The position numbers and the translations under genes are program-made. Below the pieces are notes generated by a model that saw only the letters and a list, made by a program, of their open reading frames with translations, searched no databases and was not told the DNA's origin. Positions 1 through 9,353 of a stretch of 58,627 nt of DNA are shown piece after piece (within the stretch, counting starts at the first letter, position 1; each line of letters starts with the position of its first letter). The stretch is from Magnetococcales bacterium (GTDB lineage: Bacteria > Pseudomonadota > Magnetococcia > Magnetococcales > UBA8363). The stretch spans positions 17,235 to 75,861 of the forward strand of contig JADGCV010000019.1 in the NCBI GenBank assembly GCA_015228815.1, given 5' to 3'.

Positions 1-552
1 ATATTTGGGGAAAAAACTCTTGAACCGTGACAGCCTCGTCAGGTGTTCCTGGACATCCTCGACCGTCAGATGACTCTTGATCTCGATCAGAACCGCCGCG
101 ACCGTATTGGCCAGCAGCAGATCGATTTCCATTTCTTTGCCGGCGAGCCTTTTTTCGGCCCGCGGATAGATTTCATCGACCATGATACCGCGCTCTTGAA
201 ACATGGCGAGACAGGATGGTTTGATCATTTCTTCGATAAATTGGCCCAGACGACCCCCCAGTTGGCCAAGCTGCGTGCTGACTGCCTTGATTTTGCGATC
301 CGTCTCCTGCATCTGGCGATCCGTCTCCCGCATCTGGCGCGCCGTCTCTTTCATCTGGCGATCCGTCTCTTTCATTTGGACGTTGGTTTCCTGAATCTGG
401 CGGTCCGTCTCCAGCATCCGTCGATCCGTCTCTTTCATCTGGGCGTTGGTTTCCTGAATCTTACGGTCAAGCTCCGCACTTCGTTCACGGTTTTCCCGGA
501 CCATTTCCTGAAACATCTTCCAGACATCATCAAAGGTTACAGCCTGCGTCAT
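1..552 (-). CDS. Coiled-coil protein with C-terminal PD-(D/E)XK nuclease-like domain (cut by window edge)
   Basis: The frame opens with ATG at 552 and runs off the left edge without a stop, leaving 184 codons. A strong AGGAGG lies 7 nt before the ATG. Residues about 25-85 are eight near-identical heptads of the type ETDRQMK, a long coiled coil. The following part contains EIDLLLAN and LIEIKSH, the spaced acidic and E-x-K residues of a PD-(D/E)XK nuclease-like fold. This order (short N-terminus, heptads, nuclease-like end) resembles the DUF3782 family, whose role is unknown. The 188-residue plus-strand frame over the same DNA is an antisense shadow. The family is fairly secure; the function is unassigned. 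Confidence 0.75.
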   Translation of the reverse strand, partial: MTQAVTFDDVWKMFQEMVRENRERSAELDRKIQETNAQMKETDRRMLETDRQIQETNVQMKETDRQMKETARQMRETDRQMQETDRKIKAVSTQLGQLGGRLGQFIEEMIKPSCLAMFQERGIMVDEIYPRAEKRLAGKEMEIDLLLANTVAAVLIEIKSHLTVEDVQEHLTRLSRFKSFFPKY

Positions 553-665
553 GGCGATCCCTCCTGCTACAGCGACATTGTCGATCACAGGTTACCCGGT
601 TCGTCCTGAATAGGGAACCATTGTTGATCGCGTCTTTCTTAATGATCGATTCATGCCCCAAGCCC

Positions 666-2639
666 TCAAACCAACCCCTGCCGTAGAAAACCGGCAACGA
701 CCAGTACCAGTAACAACAGCCCAATGCCCAGCAGGGTGAAACCAAGAATATGGGAAACCACCCGGGCCAGTCGGGATGGCGGTGGTTGCAACCGTTCGGC
801 CAGTCGTCCGCTTTCCTGCAAACGACGATACTCTTCCGGTCGTTCCTCCGCCCACTCCCGCAGGCGCCAACTGCCGGTGAACATGACAATATCCAAAGGA
901 AACTTGCCGGGCCGGAAATGGTTGTTGAAGAAATGGACCACGAACAGGGTGGTGACGGCCAGAAAGGCCTCCACTCCGTGCAGCAGGGTGGCGACGTTGA
1001 ACACCCAGCCGGGCAGAAAACGGGCAAAGAATTCGGGAAACCAAAGCAATATACCGGAGAATCCCACCACCATGGCCCCCCAATAGACTGCCCAATAGTC
1101 AAATTTTTCCCAATAGGTCCAGCGATCGAAACGGGGTGCGGCGCCCCGGCCCAGAAACCAGAGGAACTGGGCCTTCATGTCCGACCAGTCCTGTTTGCGC
1201 GGCAGCAGGGAATCGGGACCGAACCATTGGAAACTTTTGCGCTGGCGGAACAACAGGCGGAACAACACTGCCACCACATGACCGATCACGGCGATGAGGA
1301 AAACCACCGCCGCCCCCCGATGAATGGCGGCCAGCCGGGCGGGATCGCCGATCCAGCCAGACAGGGTCAGCGCCCAGAAGCTGTCCGCGTACTTGGCGGT
1401 CATGCCGGTGGCCACCAGAACCATCACCGACAGGGCCAGCAGCCAGTGATTGAGCCGCCAGGGCCAGGAAAAACGACGCACATGGCGGGTGTCACCCAGA
1501 GGAAGCGCATCGTCATGGTCATGAGCAAACCGCCGCTCCCACCGGGAACGCCGGAACCACAGCCAGGAGTGAAGATAAAAAAAGAGCAGCACCGCCAGCA
1601 CCAGGACGATCATCGCCTTGCCCGCCAGCCACATCTCCGGATAGCGCGTGAAATCGTTGGTATTGGCATGGGGCCGGAAGGCGACGAAAGAAGCCGTCGC
1701 CTGTTTGTGGCACTCCTTGCAGGTGGTGCGCAGATTGTCCGGATGGGCCTTGTCCTTCGGATCATCCACCCGGCGGGTGGCATGGCTGGCATGACAATGG
1801 GAGCATTTGGCCGCCCGCTTGCCCCCCAGCCAGGCCAGTTGGCCGTGATAAGTGGACAGATAGCTCTCCAGGGAGGATCGATGGCAGGTGCCGCAGTTTT
1901 CGGTGATCTCCCGCCAGGCAACGGGTAGCTTGTTTTCCTGGATGCGGTGGCTGGGATGGCAGTCGCCGCACACCGCGCTCTGGCCCTTCCAGGGGGTTTT
2001 CAGGGCAGCGCCATGCACCGAATGGCGGTACTGTTCCAGTGCCTTGGGATGGCAGGCGCCACACATCTCGGGCGAAGCCAGGCGATGGCTGCGGGCCCGA
2101 CCATCCGTGGCGGGAAAGATGGCATGGGAGCCATGACAGTCCTGGCATTCGGCATTGCGATGATCCCCCTCCCTGGCCGGTTGGCCATGGAGAGAAGCGA
2201 CATACTCCCTGGCCAGCAGATTGGTTTTCGTAGGGGTGGGATCCACCGCCGGAATCAGTCCCACCATGGCCCGGCCCCGGTTGATCTCCCGCATCAGCGC
2301 CTCCGGCTCCCGGTGCAGACCCTGATGGCAGGTGATGCAATCCACCCGGGCCAACCGGCCTCGCCGATGGGGCAGCTTGTCGATGTCCCCGTGGCAGGCA
2401 AGACAGGTCAGACGGCCATGGACGCTCTCCTTCAGCAAGTCCGGATCAACGAACAAGGGCTTGCGCGGGGTGTCGCCGTGTTCGCCAGTGGGCACGGCAA
2501 AACCCGCCACGCCGTGACACTCCAGGCAATGGCGATCGGTGATGGTCTGCCGATCGATTTCCCGGTCAGCCGCCCGGGCCCAGAAAGGCCCGAGCAACAG
2601 CATCAAGACCGGCATCAAGGAACGCAGCAGGATGGTCAC
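666..2639 (-). CDS. Nonaheme cytochrome c fused to a membrane cytochrome b domain (CbcL-like quinol oxidoreductase)
   Basis: The 657-residue protein has an N-terminal hydrophobic signal, then nine CXXCH haem c sites (CLECH, CLACH, CITCH, CQDCH, CGACH, CGDCH, CGTCH, CSHCH, CKECH) in the first about 340 residues, one membrane helix near 355-375, and a cytochrome b561/FdnI-like domain of four or more helices with several histidines. Geobacter CbcL has the same plan (nine c haems plus HydC/FdnI-type b). It probably passes electrons from membrane quinol to periplasmic partners. I chose a GTG start at 2639 because its bases overlap the TGA of the upstream octaheme gene (GTGA), giving translational coupling; an in-frame ATG at 2693 would overlap by 58 nt. 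A short charged tail and final membrane helix follow the b domain. Confidence 0.85.
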   Translation of the reverse strand: MTILLRSLMPVLMLLLGPFWARAADREIDRQTITDRHCLECHGVAGFAVPTGEHGDTPRKPLFVDPDLLKESVHGRLTCLACHGDIDKLPHRRGRLARVDCITCHQGLHREPEALMREINRGRAMVGLIPAVDPTPTKTNLLAREYVASLHGQPAREGDHRNAECQDCHGSHAIFPATDGRARSHRLASPEMCGACHPKALEQYRHSVHGAALKTPWKGQSAVCGDCHPSHRIQENKLPVAWREITENCGTCHRSSLESYLSTYHGQLAWLGGKRAAKCSHCHASHATRRVDDPKDKAHPDNLRTTCKECHKQATASFVAFRPHANTNDFTRYPEMWLAGKAMIVLVLAVLLFFYLHSWLWFRRSRWERRFAHDHDDALPLGDTRHVRRFSWPWRLNHWLLALSVMVLVATGMTAKYADSFWALTLSGWIGDPARLAAIHRGAAVVFLIAVIGHVVAVLFRLLFRQRKSFQWFGPDSLLPRKQDWSDMKAQFLWFLGRGAAPRFDRWTYWEKFDYWAVYWGAMVVGFSGILLWFPEFFARFLPGWVFNVATLLHGVEAFLAVTTLFVVHFFNNHFRPGKFPLDIVMFTGSWRLREWAEERPEEYRRLQESGRLAERLQPPPSRLARVVSHILGFTLLGIGLLLLVLVVAGFLRQGLV

Positions 2640-4105
2640 TTTCCGGCGCTTCCCGTTTCGGCGGTTTTTTTCTCGCGCAGGCCCAGGAACCATTTGTGGT
2701 GTTCCGAATCGAGAATCTCGTCCAGCGCCTTTTGCACCTTGGCCGCGGCCTCCTTCCTGCCCTCGTGTTCCGCCTTGGCGATGATCTCCTTCACCTCCGG
2801 CACCATCTCCATGTAAAAACGGTCGGCCACTTCGAACATGCCATGCCAGTGGGCATAGTCGGGGCCGTTCATGGCGGCGCCATGGCGGGCGCGACGGCCT
2901 TCATGATGCCAAAGGTAGAACCAGGTCCACTCCACCTTGTCGTCGAAGGGCGTCTTGGTGATCAGTCCTTCGTCCAACATGGTTTTCATCAGTTTGGCAC
3001 CGGGTTTGGCGAATTTCTCGTTGTACAGTTCGATAAAGGCATCCAACTGTTCATAGAATTTCTCGCCGTTGCCGGCGCCATGGCAGGTGGTGCAGATCAA
3101 TTTCATCTCCTTGCGCCGTTCCTGCCAGGATTTGGGATCCTGAATTCCCTTCTTGCGGTCGCGGTCATCGATGTGGATGGAGATGGGAGAACGCAAGTCC
3201 CAGGAGATGCGATCGCCCACATCGTGGGTGACCGGAAGATCCTTGGTGGCGGAAATGTGGCAGGTGGAACAGGTGGGGGCAGCGCTGTAATCCTCGCCAG
3301 CCAGCCACTTGTCGGAGGACAGGTTCATCGCCTCCTGGTTGGCGGCAAACAGGATGCCATGCTGGGACTCTTCGTAGACCTCCTTCTGGGGATGGTCCGG
3401 TCCCAGGTGGCAACGACCGCAGGTGTTCGGATGACGGGCCTGGGCAGCGGAGAAACCGTGGCGCATATGACAGGCGGCGCAACTGCCCTTGCTGCCATCG
3501 GGGTTGAGACGACCGATGCCCGTGTTGGGCCAGCCCACCGAGGAAAGCGTGCCGTCCGGGTTGACCTTGACCTCCGAGCCATGACAACTGGCGCAGCCAC
3601 TGACCACCACCGGCGACTTGCCGTGCAACAGGGGCGCCCCTTCCACCACCTCGGCCAGCACGTTGTCCAGGGAGCCCAGGATTTGACCGGCGGTGGCGTG
3701 GTGGCTGCGGTCAAACTCCGCCACCTCCCGCTTGTGGCATTGGGCGCAATCCTTGGGCGAAACAATGGTGGAAATGACGAAATCCTTGTGCTTGATGGCA
3801 TCCGGTTCGCCGGGTTTGGCTTGATGGCATTCGTAACATCCCACGTTGGCGCGAAAATGTTTGGAGGCGCCCCACTGCTGGTAAAGGCCCGTGCTCTTTT
3901 CCCGGTGGCATGAGACGCAGGTGGCGCTCTCCTTGCTCAGGTGTTCAAAGCCGCGCAAGGGTTTGATCGGTTCCTTGTCGCCCGCCTCCTGGTCATCCTT
4001 GGCCGCGGCAGACGCCGGGGTTTCGGCCCGAGCCGGGCCACCGGCCAGCCACAACATGACCAACGGTAGACACAGCCAAAACGTCACGATTCTTTTCCAG
4101 TTCAT
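2636..4105 (-). CDS. Octaheme c-type cytochrome, hydroxylamine oxidoreductase (HAO) family
   Basis: A 489-residue secreted protein: signal peptide ending near PARA, then eight CXXCH motifs (CVSCH, CYECH, CAQCH, CASCH, CAACH, CGRCH, CSTCH, CTTCH) and an HAO-type helical C-terminus with WHHEGRRARHGAAM and PDYAHWHG. HAO-family octahemes either oxidise hydroxylamine or hydrazine (with a tyrosine-crosslinked P460 haem) or, without the crosslink, reduce nitrite or hydroxylamine. Without an alignment I cannot say whether the crosslinking tyrosine is present. The second ATG (4105) has AGGA at 8 nt and is preferred over the ATG at 4111. It lies 49 nt downstream of a NarK-type gene and is coupled to the cytochrome c/b fusion, so nitrite or hydroxylamine reduction is the favoured role. 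Confidence 0.88.
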   Translation of the reverse strand: MNWKRIVTFWLCLPLVMLWLAGGPARAETPASAAAKDDQEAGDKEPIKPLRGFEHLSKESATCVSCHREKSTGLYQQWGASKHFRANVGCYECHQAKPGEPDAIKHKDFVISTIVSPKDCAQCHKREVAEFDRSHHATAGQILGSLDNVLAEVVEGAPLLHGKSPVVVSGCASCHGSEVKVNPDGTLSSVGWPNTGIGRLNPDGSKGSCAACHMRHGFSAAQARHPNTCGRCHLGPDHPQKEVYEESQHGILFAANQEAMNLSSDKWLAGEDYSAAPTCSTCHISATKDLPVTHDVGDRISWDLRSPISIHIDDRDRKKGIQDPKSWQERRKEMKLICTTCHGAGNGEKFYEQLDAFIELYNEKFAKPGAKLMKTMLDEGLITKTPFDDKVEWTWFYLWHHEGRRARHGAAMNGPDYAHWHGMFEVADRFYMEMVPEVKEIIAKAEHEGRKEAAAKVQKALDEILDSEHHKWFLGLREKKTAETGSAGK

Positions 4106-4154
4106 GTCCATGGTCCTGTCGCGTTATTGCGGAAAAAGTGGTTGCGAAAAAGGT

Positions 4155-5441
4155 TCATACCCGGGCGGTGGTCGCCTGGGGGGCGCCCCAGGTGGTACGC
4201 CAGCGTCGTTTGACCGAGGCCAGTCCCACCAGGGCGAGCAGACCCAGGCCACCATAAAAAAGAAACACCGGCTGAAAAGCCTCGGTCCATTGGTGCAGGC
4301 CGGATGCGGCAAAAACGAAGAAGAAGCCCCCAAGCCCTCCCGCTGCCCCCACCAGACCGGTGATCACTCCCATGTGCCGGCGGAAGCGGATGGGCAGCAA
4401 CTGAAACAGGGCGCCGTTGCCGGTCCCGAAGGCGGCCATCACCACGGCCACCAGCAAAACGGAAGGAAGCGCCGGTGCTGCCGCCGGCATCAGGGAAAGA
4501 AGAAGCACGCAAAGGGCGATGACCGCAAAACCTGCCTGCAACGTGCGAATGCCGCCCCAGTGATCCGCCAGCCAGCCGCCTACGGGCCGCGCCAGGGCGC
4601 TGGCCAGAATGCAGACCGTGGTCACTCCCCCGGCCAGGGTGGGCGTCAGGTGAAAGCGCTCGTGGAAATAAAGTACCAGCGACGAAGCGAGGCTGATCGT
4701 GCCACCGAAGGTGATGGCATAAAACAGGCAGAACCACCAAGTGTCGGCATAGCGCAAGATATACAGATAGTGGGACCAGGAAGGATGCTCACGGGGCGGC
4801 AGGACATCACGAGCCGTCCAGCCGAAAACCAGAGCGGAGAACAACGTCAAGCCGAGGGCCAGCCCCATCACCGCATGCCAACCATGGGACTCGGCCAGGG
4901 CGGGGGCAAGAAAGGCGGCCAGCAAGGCCCCAGTCCCGCCAAAGGCGGTCAACCCCAAGGCTTTTCCCTGGTGTTCAACGGGAAAACGGGCGCTGACCAA
5001 AGGCAGGGCGATGGCAAAGGAAACGCCAGCACTGCCCAACAAAAAGGCAGACAGCGCCAGTCCCGACCATCCCAGACTGCCGGGCCAGGCCAGCAGGGCC
5101 AAGGCCAGGATCATCACCCCATGCGCCGACAACCCCACCCGCCAGGCCCCGAACCGGTCGGTCAACATGCCCACCGGCAGGTGCAGCAGGGTACCCGCCA
5201 GGATGGGCAGACTGACCAGCAGGCCGAGATCGCCTCGAGACAGGCCAAGATCCCTGGATAAATACAGAGAAAGCGGGCCCAGCAGGATCCAGGCGAAAAA
5301 ACTGATTTCGGTATAGAGCCAGGCCCCCAACAGGGTACGTTTCGTGCCGTCGGACAAAGCCGGCAAGGGAACGGTGTTGCTCAAAGGGCACTTCCTTGGC
5401 AAAGAAAAATCGATAAAATGGGTCGATATTGGATGCTGCAT
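4155..5441 (-). CDS. narK: NarK/NasA-type nitrate/nitrite transporter (MFS, NNP family)
   Basis: About 428 residues, 12 predicted membrane helices. The NNP family signatures are visible: a glycine-rich GGTGALLAAFLAPAL after ARFPVEHQGKALGL, and GNGALFQLLPIRF followed by GVITGLVGAAGGLGGFF, typical of nitrate/nitrite porters. Start is uncertain: ATG at 5441 has no clear ribosome site, whereas TTG at 5384 has AAGGAAG 5 nt upstream and gives a compact N-terminus. It is the first gene of a likely operon with the octaheme and cytochrome c/b fusion genes, and is divergent from a phosphatase-kinase fusion of the kind often found beside nitrate-assimilation genes. It could move nitrate in, nitrite out, or both. 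Confidence 0.88.
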   Translation of the reverse strand: MQHPISTHFIDFSLPRKCPLSNTVPLPALSDGTKRTLLGAWLYTEISFFAWILLGPLSLYLSRDLGLSRGDLGLLVSLPILAGTLLHLPVGMLTDRFGAWRVGLSAHGVMILALALLAWPGSLGWSGLALSAFLLGSAGVSFAIALPLVSARFPVEHQGKALGLTAFGGTGALLAAFLAPALAESHGWHAVMGLALGLTLFSALVFGWTARDVLPPREHPSWSHYLYILRYADTWWFCLFYAITFGGTISLASSLVLYFHERFHLTPTLAGGVTTVCILASALARPVGGWLADHWGGIRTLQAGFAVIALCVLLLSLMPAAAPALPSVLLVAVVMAAFGTGNGALFQLLPIRFRRHMGVITGLVGAAGGLGGFFFVFAASGLHQWTEAFQPVFLFYGGLGLLALVGLASVKRRWRTTWGAPQATTARV

Positions 5442-5619
5442 CCGACATGCCAGAAGAGGGTCGATTGATAACGAGTTGATCTTGATAGAAACATTCCTTG
5501 GGACTGCCTTCGCGCCGCCAGGATGTGCCTCTATTTTAATCGTTTCTCCATCCAATCTGCCTGAAAGCAGGGCATCCGCACCAGAAATGCGTGCATGGCT
5601 ATTGCTTGTGGGAACAAAC

Positions 5620-7335
5620 ATGAACCTTCCTTCTTCGAACCATGAACTGAAATTGATCATCGGCCAGGCCACATCCCGCGGTCCCGACCATGAGCGCAAC
5701 GAGGATTTCCACGGCGCGACCACGGGAGAAGGTCGGGAACGGGGTATCGTGGTTTGCGTGGCGGATGGCATCGGTGGTTCCGCCGACGGTCGGCTGGCAT
5801 CGGAAGTGACGGTACGGGCCATGCTGGAAGATTGCGTCGCCACCCCCCTGGGCTGGAAAGGGGTGCGGGTCCTCTATACGGTGGCCAACAGCCTCAACGA
5901 CTGGCTGTTCCGGGAAGGACGTTGGCGGAAAGGCGGGTTGGGCACCACTCTGGTAGCCGCCCTGTTCCGCGACCGGGGATTGTCGATCCTGTCCGTCGGC
6001 GACAGCCGTCTCTATCGCTGGCGGGAGGGACGATTGACGCTGCTCACCCGTGATCACCTTTTCGGCGGCCCGGACCTGGCGGTCTTGACCAAGGCGGTGG
6101 GATTGGACGACCGTTTCACCCCCGACCTGCGGGAAGAGGTGTTGCGGGAACAGGACCGCTATTTGTTGGTCAGCGACGGGGTATGGCGGGCGGTGCGGGA
6201 ACATGTCTTGCGTCGCTGGCTGGAACCGGCCCTCGATCCCCAGGAAACAGCCCAGGGATTGGTGGAAGAGGCGCGCCGTCATGGCCGGGACGATGCCACC
6301 GCCGTAGTGGTGGCGGTGGTTTCCCTGCCTGAGGCCAACCTGCCCGAACTGCTGCGAGAATGGCGTGACCGCGCCATCCAGCCGCCCCCGGCGGTGGGCG
6401 ATCGGGTGGACGGTTACCACATCCTCCGCATTCTGGCCAAGGGGATGCAAGGCGTGGTGGTCCTGGCCCGTGACGAGGAAGGCGGACAGGATGTGGTGAT
6501 GAAGTTTCCCGACCTGTTGGCCGCCAGCGATCCCGCCTGGATGGAACAGTTCGCCCGGGAAGAGTGGATCGGTCTGCGGGTGCGACATCCCCAGGTATTG
6601 GCGGCCCAGCCCCCCGCCGACACCCGGCGCAAAGCCGCCTACCATGTCTGGCAATCACTGACCGGGCAGACCTTGGAACAGGTGCGCCAACAGAGGGGCA
6701 AACGGGGCATATCCGCCACCGAGGCAACCCTCTGGCTGTGCCAGACCGCCAAGGGATTGCTCGCGCTTCATCGGCAGGGCATCATCCACCGGGATGTCAA
6801 ACCCGACAACCTTTTCCTGACCACGGATCAACGGGTGGTGGTGATGGATTTCGGTGCCGCCCGCATCACCGGTCTCTCCCCCCTGATGCCAGAACCGGCG
6901 GGACAGCGGGTGGCAGGCGGCACGCCCGGTTTCATGGCGCCCGAACTCTACCAGGGCGAACCAGGAGATGCGGGCAGCGATCTTTTCGCCCTGGGGGTGA
7001 CCGGCTATCTGCTGCTTGCCGGCAGCCTGCCCTTTGGTCAGCCCGAGTCCCACCTGGTGCCCGATTTCCAGAAAAAAATTCCCCTCGCCATCCTCCGACC
7101 CGACCTGCCGCCCTCACTGACATCGATCATCGAACGCTGTCTGGCCCTCGATGCCCGGAACCGTCCCGGTGATCTGGGGGAATTCCTCTCCTGGATGGAG
7201 CAACCCGAATTGTGGTCCACGCCACCAGCCCGGTTACCACTCCTGCATCGCAATCCATTGCGTTTCTACCAGACGGGCTTTTGGATCTTCCTGCTCACGA
7301 CCGTGCTGCTGACGCTCTGGCGGTTGCGGGGATGA
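5620..7335 (+). CDS. Bifunctional PP2C phosphatase / Ser-Thr protein kinase with C-terminal membrane anchor
   Basis: The 571-residue protein joins two opposing enzymes. Residues about 10-240 are a PP2C phosphatase: RNED (26-29), ADGIGG around 48-53, SVGDSRLYR, VSDGV and DDATAVVV carry the metal-binding aspartates. Residues about 260-530 are a Hanks-type kinase: lysine 295 in VVMKF, HRD at 390-392, DFG at 410-412 and MAPELY. A single membrane helix (FWIFLLTTVLLTLWRL) ends the protein, placing both domains at the cytoplasmic face. ATG 5620 fits the PP2C N-terminus; upstream in-frame residues lack homology. Such fusions are recurrently found next to nasA/narK genes, and here it diverges from narK. 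Its substrate is not known from the sequence. Confidence 0.88.
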   Translation: MNLPSSNHELKLIIGQATSRGPDHERNEDFHGATTGEGRERGIVVCVADGIGGSADGRLASEVTVRAMLEDCVATPLGWKGVRVLYTVANSLNDWLFREGRWRKGGLGTTLVAALFRDRGLSILSVGDSRLYRWREGRLTLLTRDHLFGGPDLAVLTKAVGLDDRFTPDLREEVLREQDRYLLVSDGVWRAVREHVLRRWLEPALDPQETAQGLVEEARRHGRDDATAVVVAVVSLPEANLPELLREWRDRAIQPPPAVGDRVDGYHILRILAKGMQGVVVLARDEEGGQDVVMKFPDLLAASDPAWMEQFAREEWIGLRVRHPQVLAAQPPADTRRKAAYHVWQSLTGQTLEQVRQQRGKRGISATEATLWLCQTAKGLLALHRQGIIHRDVKPDNLFLTTDQRVVVMDFGAARITGLSPLMPEPAGQRVAGGTPGFMAPELYQGEPGDAGSDLFALGVTGYLLLAGSLPFGQPESHLVPDFQKKIPLAILRPDLPPSLTSIIERCLALDARNRPGDLGEFLSWMEQPELWSTPPARLPLLHRNPLRFYQTGFWIFLLTTVLLTLWRLRG

Positions 7336-7386
7336 CCAAGAACGCAGCGGCAAACCTCGAAACTCCTTGCCTCACGCAGACTTGAA

Positions 7387-8679
7387 TCAAGAGATCAAGG
7401 CGGAGGGGTGATCGGGAAGAAACTGGAATCGGGCAATCGTTCCATGATTGGTCTGGCTTTCGATGGTGACCTGCCAGTGGTGACGGTCGCAAATACGTTT
7501 GACCAGGGTCAATCCGACCCCGGAACCGCGACTTTCCGACGGGTCGAGACGTTCGCGGAACAGTTTTTCCATGATGGCCGGATCGATTCCTCCACCGGTA
7601 TCGGAAACGGTCAACGATCTTTCCTGGAGATGCACCCGAACCGTTCCCTTCTGGATGTAGGTGCAGGCATTGCGCAACAAATTGCCGGCGACAATCTGAA
7701 TGAAGGCGCATTCCGTGGCCAGAACGGGTTCGGCATCGATGGTCAACGCCAATTCGGCCTCCTTGTGGCGCAACAGGAACCGGTTCTGGTTGACAAGCTC
7801 CCTGATGAGCGGAGCCAGTTGGCAGGTGGCTCGGGACGGCTGATCGATCCTGCGTTCACGAGAGAGCAGCAGCAAGGCGGAGGTCAGAACGATCATGTCG
7901 CCGACGGCACGGGAAATCCGCTGCATGGGTTTTCTTTCCCGTTCTTCCGGATGGCTCTCCTGAAGAATTTCCACGGCCCCCTGGATGATCGCCAGAGGAT
8001 TGCGCAATTCGTGGCTGACATCGGTGGCGAAGGCGCGCTCCCGTTCGAGAAAACCCAGGAGTTGATCCTGACGCAAGGCCAGAACCCGGGCCAGATCTCC
8101 AACCGCGTCATGGGAAAAATGGGGCGCAAGAACCGATCCCGGAGCGGTTTCCCCCATCGATCGAACCCGTTGCGCCAACTCCGAAAGGGGAGAAATCACC
8201 CGGTCGGTGACCCGGTAGCCGCCCAGGGTCGCAAGGATCGTCATGGTCAAACCGCTCAGGACCAGAACCACAAGCAGATTGAACTCCCGTTTCTGGCGAA
8301 CCGGAATATTGTTGTAGAGGATGATGAACCGCTCCGCCGGAGTCCTGGTCACCAGTGCCCGATAGGAAACCTTGTCCAACATGATGTCGTGAAATCCGGG
8401 AGACAGGCCAAGGAGAACCGGGGGAATGGGCGGATCGGTGGCACGGGGAGGATGGACATAACCCACCATGGTGACCGTTTTCTGCGGCAGGGAGTGCGGA
8501 TTGCGCGCCCGACGGGCCATGTAATCCTGAATTTCATCGTTCAGGTTGCGGTCCACGATCCTTTTTTCAATGTCGAGAACGAAAAAATAGATCCCCACGC
8601 ACAAAAACAGACTGATCATTCCCCCGAAACTGGCGAAGGCGAACGCGACCCGGCTCGGAAGTTCGGAAAAAAGGGGCAT
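7387..8679 (-). CDS. Membrane sensor histidine kinase
   Basis: 430 residues. Helix at about 12-35, a periplasmic sensor region of about 100 residues, a second helix at about 134-155, a HAMP-like linker, then HisKA with the phosphorylated His223 in VSHELRNPL and a HATPase domain with N box (LLRNAC), DTGGGI and GSGVGL. The start is 2 nt after the stop of the response-regulator gene, so the two are co-translated. The periplasmic part has no recognisable domain, so the signal is unknown. It is convergent with the phosphatase-kinase gene. Confidence 0.92.
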   Translation of the reverse strand: MPLFSELPSRVAFAFASFGGMISLFLCVGIYFFVLDIEKRIVDRNLNDEIQDYMARRARNPHSLPQKTVTMVGYVHPPRATDPPIPPVLLGLSPGFHDIMLDKVSYRALVTRTPAERFIILYNNIPVRQKREFNLLVVLVLSGLTMTILATLGGYRVTDRVISPLSELAQRVRSMGETAPGSVLAPHFSHDAVGDLARVLALRQDQLLGFLERERAFATDVSHELRNPLAIIQGAVEILQESHPEERERKPMQRISRAVGDMIVLTSALLLLSRERRIDQPSRATCQLAPLIRELVNQNRFLLRHKEAELALTIDAEPVLATECAFIQIVAGNLLRNACTYIQKGTVRVHLQERSLTVSDTGGGIDPAIMEKLFRERLDPSESRGSGVGLTLVKRICDRHHWQVTIESQTNHGTIARFQFLPDHPSALIS

Positions 8680-8681
8680 GC

Positions 8682-9353
8682 TCAGGCCACAAGTTGAAAT
8701 CCCACGCCGCGGATGGTCCTGATGATCGGGTGGGCAAAGGGTTTGTCCACCACCTCGCGGAGGGTGTGGATATGGGTCCTCAAGGTATCCGAACCCAACA
8801 GCTGATCGCCCCAGATGGCAAATTCAAGGTCGTCGCGTCGGATCATGGCGGGATAGGCGCGCATGAGGGTTTCGAGAATCTTCAAAGGGATGGGCGTCAG
8901 AAACAATTCCTTTCCCTCGCGAAACAGGGTATGGGTTCCCGGATCGAGGGTCAAGGGTCCGACCGAAAGCGACCGGTTGACCATTTTCCCCTGGGCGCGC
9001 CGCACCAGAGCACGAAGACGGGTTTCCACTTCCGCCAGGGGGGTTGGCTTCACCACATAATCGTCCGCTCCCAGTTCCAGGCCGCGAATCTTGTCATCGA
9101 GGGCATCCAGGGCAGTCAGCATGAGGATGGGGGTGTCTTTGCCCCCCTCGCCGCGCAGCGACCGACACAGTTTGAAGCCATCCAGTCCCGGCAACATCAG
9201 GTCGAGCAGAATGACATCATAGGTCTGGGTCAGGGCCAGATGGAGTCCGCTGATGCCGTCCCAGGCGGTATCCACCACATGGCCGCGGGCTTCCATGTAT
9301 TCAAAGATATTGTCTACAAGATCCTGATTGTCTTCGATTACCAGAATGCGCAT
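8682..9353 (-). CDS. OmpR-family response regulator
   Basis: Receiver domain at residues 1-115 with phospho-acceptor Asp51 in LLDLMLPG, acidic pair ED near residue 7 and the conserved lysine in VVKPTPL; a winged-helix DNA-binding domain follows (residues about 130-223, ending TIRGVGFQLVA). I used ATG 9353 (MRILVIEDN), the canonical receiver start; in-frame ATG 9371 and GTG 9383 are alternatives. It is the partner of the histidine kinase directly downstream. Its targets are not evident; the divergent small membrane protein/TauE-Usp genes starting 200 bp away are candidates by position only. Confidence 0.92.
   Translation of the reverse strand: MRILVIEDNQDLVDNIFEYMEARGHVVDTAWDGISGLHLALTQTYDVILLDLMLPGLDGFKLCRSLRGEGGKDTPILMLTALDALDDKIRGLELGADDYVVKPTPLAEVETRLRALVRRAQGKMVNRSLSVGPLTLDPGTHTLFREGKELFLTPIPLKILETLMRAYPAMIRRDDLEFAIWGDQLLGSDTLRTHIHTLREVVDKPFAHPIIRTIRGVGFQLVA

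Noticed and set aside
43-609. 188-residue plus-strand frame with repeated RLFHLAIRL units
   Set aside because: It is the antisense of the heptad-repeat gene on the minus strand, which has a strong AGGAGG site and nuclease-like motifs; the repeats are a mirror of the coiled coil.
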